From Sulfurivirga caldicuralii (GTDB lineage: Bacteria > Pseudomonadota > Gammaproteobacteria > Thiomicrospirales > Thiomicrospiraceae), in contig DQVN01000133.1 of the NCBI GenBank assembly GCA_015661715.1, positions 1-8,781 of the forward strand: a DNA stretch of 8,781 nt, read 5' to 3'. The translations under genes were made by a program, and so were the position numbers. Positions 1 to 4,791 of the stretch are shown piece by piece. How positions within the stretch are numbered: the stretch's first letter is position 1; the number at the start of each line of letters is the position of its first letter. The notes beneath the pieces were generated by a model. The model did not search any database. It was given only the letters and a program-made list of their open reading frames with translations, and was not told the origin of the DNA.

Positions 1-524
1 GCAATAATATCATTGCCCCTGGAACCGATACTTTCACCCCGACAACGGGGGCAACGGATCCATTGGGTAATCCCCAGGCCGTCACTTTGGAAATTGATCT
101 GGATTTCACCAATATGACCATGTATTCGGGCACTTATAGCGTACGCGGTGTGACCCAGAATGGCTATAAAGTGGGTGATTTGGTGGGGTTGTCTGCTAAT
201 CGTGATGGGACGATTGAGGCGCGCTATTCCAATGGGCGCTCTGTATCGGTAGCCAAATTGGCTTTGGCGGACTTTACCGATAAAAATGCGTTGGATAAAC
301 TGGGGGGGCAGACCTATGCGGAGACTTATCAATCCGGTCCGCCCAGTATGAGCGCCCCGCAGGAAAATGGATTTGGTTCGATTATTTCAGGCGCGCTGGA
401 ATATTCCAATGTGGATGTGGCCGGGGAGTTGGTCAATATGATTCAGACCCAGCGGATGTATCAGGCCAGCGCCCAGGTGATTTCCACCTCTAAGCAGCTA
501 ACGCAGACTATTCTCAATCTGTGA
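1..524 (+). CDS. flgE: Flagellar hook protein FlgE, C-terminal part (5' end outside window)
   Basis: The reading frame is open from base 3 with no start, so the gene enters from the left; 173 residues are visible. FlgE polymerises into the hook, the universal joint between rod and filament, after export by the flagellar type III apparatus. The visible part carries the FlgE C-terminal pattern: a segment with GYKVGDLVGLSANRDGTI and YSNGRS, then LALADFTDKNALDKLGG, then the conserved axial C-terminus (SGALEYSNVDVAGELVNMI, QRMYQASAQVIST), which forms the D0 coiled coil with the N-terminus. FlgF and FlgG share this C-terminal pattern, but the position before flgF and the NFT-like and GG-Y-ET elements identify FlgE. 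A strong terminator follows 28 bases after the stop. A TTG at 63 lies in frame but is internal, not a start. Confidence 0.96.
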   Translation, partial: NNIIAPGTDTFTPTTGATDPLGNPQAVTLEIDLDFTNMTMYSGTYSVRGVTQNGYKVGDLVGLSANRDGTIEARYSNGRSVSVAKLALADFTDKNALDKLGGQTYAETYQSGPPSMSAPQENGFGSIISGALEYSNVDVAGELVNMIQTQRMYQASAQVISTSKQLTQTILNL

Positions 525-552
525 AATGTATTTAAAAATTTTCTGGTCGGTT

Positions 553-577
553 GGCGGCAATTTTTGCCGCCTTTTTT
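553..577 (+). terminator. Intrinsic terminator after flgE
   Basis: An 8-bp perfect stem (GGCGGCAA at 553-560, TTGCCGCC at 564-571) closes a 3-base loop and is followed at once by six T (572-577). This is a textbook rho-independent terminator on the + strand and ends the transcription unit containing flgE. Read from the other strand the hairpin is followed by AACCGACC, without a U-tract, so it should not stop leftward transcription. Confidence 0.92.
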
Positions 578-600
578 GTGGGCAAAATTCACCATAGGGT

Positions 601-626
601 TTATCGGCTAATTTTGTAAAACTTTA
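601..626 (-). promoter_or_regulatory. Sigma-28 (FliA) promoter candidate reading leftward, antisense to flgE
   Basis: On the minus strand, TAAAGTTT (626-619) and GCCGATAA (608-601) match the enterobacterial FliA consensus boxes at 16 of 16 positions. The spacer is 10 bases instead of the usual 11. Expected start near 595, so the RNA would run into the terminator region and the flgE 3' end in antisense. It lies back to back with the rightward sigma-54 promoter, with 8 bases between the two sets of boxes. No convincing gene lies downstream on this strand. A 44-codon frame (ATG at 596-594) has no ribosome binding site. The boxes are seen; activity is inferred. Confidence 0.6.
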
Positions 627-634
627 GTAAAAAG

Positions 635-651
635 TTGGCACACCTTTCGCT
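635..651 (+). promoter_or_regulatory. Sigma-54 (RpoN) promoter for flgFGH
   Basis: TTGGCACACCTTTCGCT has the -24 element TTGGCAC and a -12 element TCGC (consensus TTGC), with the invariant GG and GC doublets exactly 10 bases apart. Predicted start is near 662, giving a leader of about 120 bases before flgF. RpoN control of rod and ring genes is usual in polarly flagellated gammaproteobacteria, which supports the call. Confidence 0.85.
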
Positions 652-677
652 AAATCCTTGTTGACACCATCAAATCG

Positions 678-702
678 TGTCAAACCGCTGACACACAAGG
701 GA
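678..702 (+). promoter_or_regulatory. Leader inverted repeat, copy 1: candidate FleQ-type enhancer site
   Basis: The element contains GTCA-AACCGC-TGAC, an inverted repeat with 6-base spacing, followed by ACAC and AAGGGA. 24 of 25 bases are identical to 3222-3246 before flgI. GTCA-N6-TGAC is the half-site layout of the published FleQ consensus of Pseudomonas, and FleQ-class activators are known to act from sites downstream of RpoN promoters. It lies about 16 bases after the predicted start. A further half-site, TGACAC, at 662-667 pairs perfectly with GTGTCA at 677-682. An RNA stem-loop function is an alternative. Confidence 0.6.
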
Positions 703-725
703 ACACAATAAGACGTTTGGGTGTC

Positions 726-743
726 CCGGGCCGTAAGGCCCGG
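726..743 (+). promoter_or_regulatory. GC-rich leader hairpin with GTAA tetraloop
   Basis: CCGGGCC (726-732) and GGCCCGG (737-743) form a 7-bp all-GC stem closed by GTAA, a GNRA-class tetraloop when transcribed. TCCTTTT follows. It lies in the flgF leader, 39 bases before the start codon. It could be a weak attenuator, since its T-run is interrupted, or an mRNA-stabilising hairpin. The structure is visible; the role is inferred. Confidence 0.5.
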
Positions 744-782
744 TCCTTTTCCGCACCAGAGAATGAAGATAAGGGGTCGGCC

Positions 783-1535
783 ATGGATAGAATGGTCTAC
801 ATTGCCATGAGTGGCGCTAAAGAGGTGATGCTGGCCCAGGCCAATAACGCCAATAATCTGGCCAATGCGACCACCGATGGTTTTAAGAAGGATTTCAATC
901 AGTTTCGCGCCATGCATGTGCAGGGGCCAGGCTGGCATGATCGGGCGTATGCCCTGGACGAGCGCCCGGCGACGGATTTCAGTCAAGGGCCGGTCAAGGT
1001 GACCGGGCGTGATCTGGATATTGTGGTGCCCAATGGTTTTCTGGCCATTCAAGCGCCGGATGGCACCGAGGCCTATACCCGTACCGCCAGTATGAATGTG
1101 TTGGAGGATGGCTCACTGGTAGATGTGAAAGGCAATCCTATTCTGAATATTACAGGGGCCCCCATTTTTCTCCCCCCTTATCGCAAGATTGATATTGGCG
1201 ATGATGGCACGATTTCCATTGTGCCGGCGGATGCGCCAAACAATAACCCGGTAGTGGTGGATCAGTTGCGCCTGGTGGCACCGGCGGTGGAGGATTTACA
1301 AAAGGGGCTGGATGGCTTTATCCGCCTTAAACCGGAGGCTTTACAGGGGGAAGAGGCGCTGGTCCAGCAGGATTTGAAAGTGATCAAAGGGGCGCTGGAG
1401 GGTTCCAATGTTAATGCGGCAGCCTCTTTGGTGGAGATGTTGGCCCTGTCGCGAAAATATGAGCTGCAGGTCAAGATGATGAAGACCAGTAAAGAGCATT
1501 CCGATGCCTCTGACAAGCTGCTGCGTCTGAGCTAA
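783..1535 (+). CDS. flgF: Flagellar basal-body rod protein FlgF
   Basis: FlgF is a distal/proximal rod component exported by the flagellar type III system. The product is 250 residues, about the usual FlgF length. The N-terminus has the axial rod motif (AQANNANNLANATTDGFKKD), which aligns with the SNNLANxxTxGFK signature of FlgB/C/F/G. The centre reads RDLDIVVPNGFLAIQ and EAYTRTASMNV, typical of FlgF/FlgG. The C-terminus has GALEGSNVNAAASLVEMLALSRKYE for the D0 helix. The ATG at 783 is chosen because AAGGGG (771-776) lies 6 bases upstream and MDRMVYIAMSGA matches family N-termini. A longer in-frame start at TTG 717 would add 22 residues that run through the leader hairpin and resemble no family N-terminus. 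First gene of the flgFGH unit, 9 bases before flgG. Confidence 0.96.
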   Translation: MDRMVYIAMSGAKEVMLAQANNANNLANATTDGFKKDFNQFRAMHVQGPGWHDRAYALDERPATDFSQGPVKVTGRDLDIVVPNGFLAIQAPDGTEAYTRTASMNVLEDGSLVDVKGNPILNITGAPIFLPPYRKIDIGDDGTISIVPADAPNNNPVVVDQLRLVAPAVEDLQKGLDGFIRLKPEALQGEEALVQQDLKVIKGALEGSNVNAAASLVEMLALSRKYELQVKMMKTSKEHSDASDKLLRLS

Positions 1536-1544
1536 GGAGAGTAG

Positions 1545-2339
1545 ATGATGATTCGAGCCATGTATGTTGCTAAAACCGGTTTGGAAGCCCAGCAGGTTCG
1601 CCTGGCTGCCATATCCAACAATTTGGCCAATGCCAATACCTATGGTTACAAGGCAGGGCGTGCGGAGTTTGAGGATCTGCTGTATCAGAATGTCCGCCAG
1701 CCAGGGGCACAGGGAACACAGGATGAGGCGAACACTTTGCCATCCGGGTTGCAATTAGGGACGGGGGTAAAAACCATCGGGGTGCAAAAGTTGCATACTC
1801 AAGGCAACTTGATTATCACCGATCAGCAATTGGATATCGCCATTAACGGCAAAGGGTTCTTTCAGGTGCTGGATCAGAACGGACAGATCATGTACACCCG
1901 GGATGGTTCTTTCCAGCTCAATCAGAATGGCGATATCGTCACCTCCAGTGGCTATCTACTGGAGCCGAATATCAATGTGCCGCAGAATGCCACTGAAATT
2001 ATGATTTCCCAGGATGGACAGGTGTCGGTCAAGATCCCGGGGGATACAGCGCCCAATGTCATTGGCCAGATTCAGTTGGCCACATTTATCAACCCGGCGG
2101 GGTTGGAATCCATTGGCCAGAATTTCTTCCGTGAGACCGCCGCATCGGGCGCTCCTACGGTGAACAATCCGTGGACAGAAGATGCTGGTCCGGTTATTCA
2201 AGGGGCGCTGGAAGCCTCTAATGTCAACACGGCGGAAGAGTTGATCAATATGATTGAGGCGCAGCGCACCTATGAGATGAATTCCAAAACCATCGCCGCG
2301 GCCAACGGCATGCTGCAGTTCCTCAACAATACTGTGTGA
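1545..2339 (+). CDS. flgG: Flagellar distal rod protein FlgG
   Basis: FlgG forms the distal rod passing through the P and L rings. The product is 264 residues, close to the usual 260-262. The N-terminus MIRAMYVAKTGLEAQQVRLA followed by ISNNLANANTYGYKAGRAEFEDLLYQ is diagnostic for FlgG. The middle carries GNLIITDQQLDIAINGKGFFQV and YTRDGSFQLNQNGDIVTSSG. The C-terminus reads VIQGALEASNVNTAEELINMIEAQRTYEMNSK, the axial D0 helix. AAGGAG (1534-1539) overlaps the flgF stop codon. ATG at 1545 and ATG at 1548 are both possible starts, differing by one Met. The gap from flgF is 9 bases, so the two are surely co-transcribed. Confidence 0.98.
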   Translation: MMIRAMYVAKTGLEAQQVRLAAISNNLANANTYGYKAGRAEFEDLLYQNVRQPGAQGTQDEANTLPSGLQLGTGVKTIGVQKLHTQGNLIITDQQLDIAINGKGFFQVLDQNGQIMYTRDGSFQLNQNGDIVTSSGYLLEPNINVPQNATEIMISQDGQVSVKIPGDTAPNVIGQIQLATFINPAGLESIGQNFFRETAASGAPTVNNPWTEDAGPVIQGALEASNVNTAEELINMIEAQRTYEMNSKTIAAANGMLQFLNNTV

Positions 2340-2347
2340 GGTGGGTG

Positions 2348-3043
2348 ATGAAAGGGCATAACTTGTTGCTTTTATGCGGGGCGGTGTTATTTCTGGCGGG
2401 CTGTTCAAGTGCGCCGGAGCGGATGCAAAAGTTCAGTTATGAGCCGGCTTATCCGGTCAATATTCCGGCGCAGCCCCAGCCTAAAAACGGTTCGCTGTTT
2501 CAGGGCAACCAGACCATGACGCTGTTTGATGATGCGCGCGCCCATCGGGTGGGGGATATTATTACCATTAATTTGATTGAGAAGTTCAAAGCCAATAAGA
2601 AGGACGAGTCCAAATATTCGCGCAATAACGATTTGGATCCCGGTGGAATCAGTCTGTTTGGACGCACGGATAGTCAGATTCTCGCTGAAGCCCAGGGACT
2701 CTTTTCACCCTTGAAAGTTGCCGGGTCCAAAACAGCCTTTCAGGGCAAAAGTGATGTCAAGCAGGACTCCAGTATTACGGGTAAAATTGCTGTGATGGTG
2801 ACCGAAGTGTTGCCTAATGGCAACCTGGTGGTGCGGGGTGAGCGCTGGATTACGGTTTCTGATGGGGAAGAGGTGGTGCGCTTTGCCGGCATTATTCGCC
2901 CGCAGGACATTCAGCCGGATAATACCATCGATTCAACCAAGGTGGCTGATGTGCGTCTGATCTACCAGGATACCGGTTATGCAGGGGATGTCACCCGACC
3001 CAGCGCGGCGCAGAAATGGTTTACCAAGTACTGGCCATTCTGA
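2348..3043 (+). CDS. flgH: Flagellar L-ring lipoprotein FlgH
   Basis: FlgH forms the outer-membrane L ring, the bushing around the distal rod. From ATG 2348 the product is 231 residues, the standard length. It opens with a lipoprotein signal peptide: positive MKGH, a hydrophobic stretch, and lipobox LAGC with the lipidated Cys at residue 19. Ser at +2 agrees with outer-membrane sorting. Family motifs follow: GSLFQGNQTMTLFDDARAHRVGDIITI (a common SLF...LFxDxRAxxVGDxxTV pattern), then VLPNGNLVVRGERWITV and FAGIIRPQDIQPDNTIDSTKVADVRLIY, both typical of FlgH. A GTG at 2336 is in frame, but it would put four extra residues before the signal peptide and overlap the flgG stop. GAGGTG at 2338-2343 serves 2348. 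Last gene of its unit. Confidence 0.97.
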   Translation: MKGHNLLLLCGAVLFLAGCSSAPERMQKFSYEPAYPVNIPAQPQPKNGSLFQGNQTMTLFDDARAHRVGDIITINLIEKFKANKKDESKYSRNNDLDPGGISLFGRTDSQILAEAQGLFSPLKVAGSKTAFQGKSDVKQDSSITGKIAVMVTEVLPNGNLVVRGERWITVSDGEEVVRFAGIIRPQDIQPDNTIDSTKVADVRLIYQDTGYAGDVTRPSAAQKWFTKYWPF

Positions 3044-3091
3044 AAACTGGTGTAGGGTGCTGATTATGTGAATTAAAATTTCAATTTACCC

Positions 3092-3136
3092 ACCGGCCTG
3101 TTTTTTCTGATCTCCTTTTTGGCAGGCCGGTTTTTT
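3092..3136 (+). terminator. Intrinsic terminator after flgH
   Basis: A 9-bp perfect stem (ACCGGCCTG at 3092-3100, CAGGCCGGT at 3123-3131) is followed by six T (3131-3136, the first T being in the stem). The 22-base loop is T-rich and unusually long. It separates flgFGH from flgIJKL, genes that are commonly in one transcript in related bacteria. Confidence 0.85.
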
Positions 3137-3194
3137 CTGCTTACAACCCACCTCACCTGTCTGTATCGTCAGAGCCTGAGTTTCTTTAAAGTAA

Positions 3195-3211
3195 TTGGCA
3201 TGTCTTATGCT
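3195..3211 (+). promoter_or_regulatory. Sigma-54 (RpoN) promoter for flgIJKL
   Basis: TTGGCATGTCTTATGCT keeps the -24 GG and -12 GC doublets exactly 10 bases apart; -24 is TTGGCAT (consensus TTGGCAC) and -12 is ATGC (consensus TTGC). The predicted start near 3222 coincides with the first base of the leader inverted repeat, and flgI begins 33 bases later. It follows directly after a terminator, so it is needed to express flgI onward. Bases 3137-3194, between terminator and promoter, show no gene or motif. Confidence 0.8.
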
Positions 3212-3221
3212 TCTTACTCGT

Positions 3222-3246
3222 TGTCAAACCGCTGACACACGAGGGA
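3222..3246 (+). promoter_or_regulatory. Leader inverted repeat, copy 2: candidate FleQ-type enhancer site
   Basis: TGTCA-AACCGC-TGACA with the flanking ACGAGGGA matches the flgF leader copy (678-702) at 24 of 25 positions. The single difference is A against G at base 20 of the element. GTCA-N6-TGAC is the FleQ-type half-site layout. Here it begins at the predicted transcription start, 16 bases closer to the promoter than in the flgF copy. Its GAGGGA end (3241-3246) also serves as the flgI ribosome binding site, 8 bases before ATG. As RNA it could instead form a 5'-terminal stem-loop. Confidence 0.6.
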
Positions 3247-3254
3247 TCATAACA

Positions 3255-4352
3255 ATGAACACGACCAGAAATCTGATTTTCCTACTGCTGCTCATCTTGA
3301 GCTTCCAAGCATGGGCAGAGCGCATTAAAGACCTTGCCTTTGTCTCCGGCGTGCGCCCAAATCAGCTGGTAGGCTACGGCTTAGTGGTGGGCTTGAATGG
3401 CAGCGGAGACAAAACCCCCTTTGCCGAGCAGAGTCTCAAGTCCATGTTGAAAAAATTTGGCATCCATCTGCCGCCTGGCTTGAAAACCAATAGTAAGAAT
3501 ATCGCAGCGGTGGCGGTGCACGCCAATTTACCTCCCTTTGCTAAGCCGGGACAGCGGATTGATGTGACGGTCTCATCGCTGGGCAATGCCAAAAGCCTGC
3601 GGGGTGGCACGCTTTTAATGACCCCGCTGAAAGGGATTGACGGGCAGATCTATGCCATTGCCCAGGGAAATCTTGTGGTCAGCGGTCTGGACGCTTCCGG
3701 GGCGGATGGGTCGCGCATTACCATCAATGTTCCCAGCGTGGGGCGTATCCCGGACGGCGCGATTGTTGAGCGCAGTGTGCCCACCGGTTTTGAGCGGGGC
3801 AGCACCATTACTTTGAATCTGAAACGCTCCGACTTTACCACGGCCACACGGCTAGTGAATGTGATCAACAAAACTTTTGGCGAGGGGACAGCCCGGGCGT
3901 TGGATGCCAACTCAGTACAGGTGCGCGCGCCTCGCATTCCTTCCCAGCGTGTCAGTTTCCTATCCATGTTGGAAAACCTGGAGGTGCAGCCGGATGAAGG
4001 GCCGGCGCGGGTGATTGTCAATGCGCGAACTGGCACTGTGGTCATCAGCAATACGGTGCGGGTGCGTCCGGCGGCGGTCACCCATGGCAGTCTATCGGTC
4101 AAAATCTTTGAAAATCCACAGGTCTCCCAACCCAATGCGCTGGCTGGCGGACAGACGCAGGTGGTGCCGGATACAGCTGTGGCCATTGAGCAGGGGGGCG
4201 ATAAGCGTATGTTTCAGTTTGGCCCGGGCGCGACCCTGAACGATATTATTCAAGCGGTCAATAAGGTGGGGGTGTCGCCCTCTGATCTGGTGGCTATTTT
4301 GGAGGCGCTCAAGCGCGCGGGTGCGTTGGATGCAGAGCTAATGGTGATCTGA
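3255..4352 (+). CDS. flgI: Flagellar P-ring protein FlgI
   Basis: FlgI forms the periplasmic P ring in the peptidoglycan layer. From ATG 3255 the product is 365 residues, equal to the usual length. It starts with a Sec signal peptide (MNTTRN, long Leu/Ile core, cleavage predicted after AWA at residues 19-21). The mature protein opens with [20 protein letters not shown], followed by [15 protein letters not shown] and a segment with [12 protein letters not shown] and [19 protein letters not shown], all FlgI hallmarks. [20 protein letters not shown] sequence ([20 protein letters not shown]) and the C-terminal [26 protein letters not shown] complete the match. GAGGGA lies 8 bases upstream. An in-frame TTG at 3195 falls inside the sigma-54 promoter and is rejected. 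flgJ starts one base after the stop. Confidence 0.98.
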   Translation: MNTTRNLIFLLLLILSFQAWAERIKDLAFVSGVRPNQLVGYGLVVGLNGSGDKTPFAEQSLKSMLKKFGIHLPPGLKTNSKNIAAVAVHANLPPFAKPGQRIDVTVSSLGNAKSLRGGTLLMTPLKGIDGQIYAIAQGNLVVSGLDASGADGSRITINVPSVGRIPDGAIVERSVPTGFERGSTITLNLKRSDFTTATRLVNVINKTFGEGTARALDANSVQVRAPRIPSQRVSFLSMLENLEVQPDEGPARVIVNARTGTVVISNTVRVRPAAVTHGSLSVKIFENPQVSQPNALAGGQTQVVPDTAVAIEQGGDKRMFQFGPGATLNDIIQAVNKVGVSPSDLVAILEALKRAGALDAELMVI

Positions 4353-4353
4353 T

Positions 4354-4770
4354 ATGCCAATGAGTGAAGTGAAAAGCTGGCAAGTCTATACCAACCTGCA
4401 GGGGTTGGAAGAACTGAAGCAGGTGGCCCGTCACGATCAGAAGGCGGCCTTACGCGAGGCGGCGAAGCAATTTGAGGCGCTGTTTCTGGAGATGTTTCTT
4501 AAACAGGCGCGTAAGGTAAACTTCGATGATGAAGGCCTGTTGAGCTCGGAGCGAGTATCTTTTTATCAGGCGTGGTATGACAAGCAGTTGGCACAGGATA
4601 TTGCGGCTAAAGGATCGATGGGTTTGGCCGATCAGCTGGTTAGGCAGCTCTCGCCGCAGCACCCGGTGGTGTCGGTCGAAGAATATGAAAAGATGCAACA
4701 GCAAAAAGAACAAAAGCCGCAACAGACGCTGCCCACCACGGCCCAGATGCTTAACCTGCGCCGTCGTTAA
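4354..4770 (+). CDS. flgJ: FlgJ, rod-binding domain only (no peptidoglycan hydrolase domain)
   Basis: FlgJ binds the growing rod as a cap/scaffold in the periplasm. The product is 138 residues, against roughly 300 or more for the two-domain FlgJ of most beta- and gammaproteobacteria. The rod-binding domain is present: ALREAAKQFEALFLEMFLKQARK (about residues 31-53), then SERVSFYQAWYDKQLAQDIAAKGSMGLADQLVRQL (about 68-102). After that only a Glu/Gln/Lys/Pro-rich tail follows (EYEKMQQQKEQKPQQ) to a clean stop. The glucosaminidase domain is absent and no remnant of it appears before flgK, 21 bases on. The start at 4354 is one base after the flgI stop, implying translational coupling, since no good ribosome binding site is visible; ATG 4360 (Met3) is an alternative start. 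The single-domain form is known from other lineages, such as alphaproteobacteria, where a separate lytic enzyme is used. Confidence 0.93.
   Translation: MPMSEVKSWQVYTNLQGLEELKQVARHDQKAALREAAKQFEALFLEMFLKQARKVNFDDEGLLSSERVSFYQAWYDKQLAQDIAAKGSMGLADQLVRQLSPQHPVVSVEEYEKMQQQKEQKPQQTLPTTAQMLNLRRR
4608..4634 (+). promoter_or_regulatory. Internal sigma-28 (FliA) promoter candidate for flgKL, inside flgJ
   Basis: TAAAGGAT (4608-4615) and GCCGATCA (4627-4634) match FliA boxes at 6 of 8 and 7 of 8 positions, with the canonical 11-base spacer. The expected start near 4640 gives a leader of about 150 bases to flgK at 4792. Extra class 3 expression of flgKL from a FliA promoter is established in Salmonella and E. 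coli, so the location makes sense. The site lies within coding sequence, so chance similarity cannot be excluded. Confidence 0.5.
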
Positions 4771-4791
4771 CCGACCGGAAAGGATTGAATC

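Noticed and set aside
462..596. Small 44-codon frame on the minus strand just after the leftward sigma-28 promoter.
   Set aside because: Its ATG sits almost at the predicted RNA start with no ribosome binding site, and most of it is antisense to flgE; no sign of coding constraint could be seen.
717..782. Longer start for flgF at TTG 717, adding 22 residues.
   Set aside because: The extension would be encoded by the leader hairpin, has no family match, and ATG 783 has a well-placed ribosome binding site.
624..1052. Minus-strand frame of 142 codons across the flgF promoter and 5' end.
   Set aside because: It covers the sigma-54 promoter, leader repeats and flgF start, and its product resembles no family; a shadow frame.
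3195..3254. Longer start for flgI at TTG 3195, adding 20 residues.
   Set aside because: It begins within the sigma-54 promoter, upstream of the predicted transcription start, and would put a non-signal sequence ahead of a standard Sec signal peptide.
4588..4604. Sigma-54-like sequence inside flgJ with perfect TTGGCAC and TTGC boxes.
   Set aside because: GG and GC are 11 bases apart instead of 10. RpoN spacing is strict, and the site lies in conserved flgJ coding sequence.
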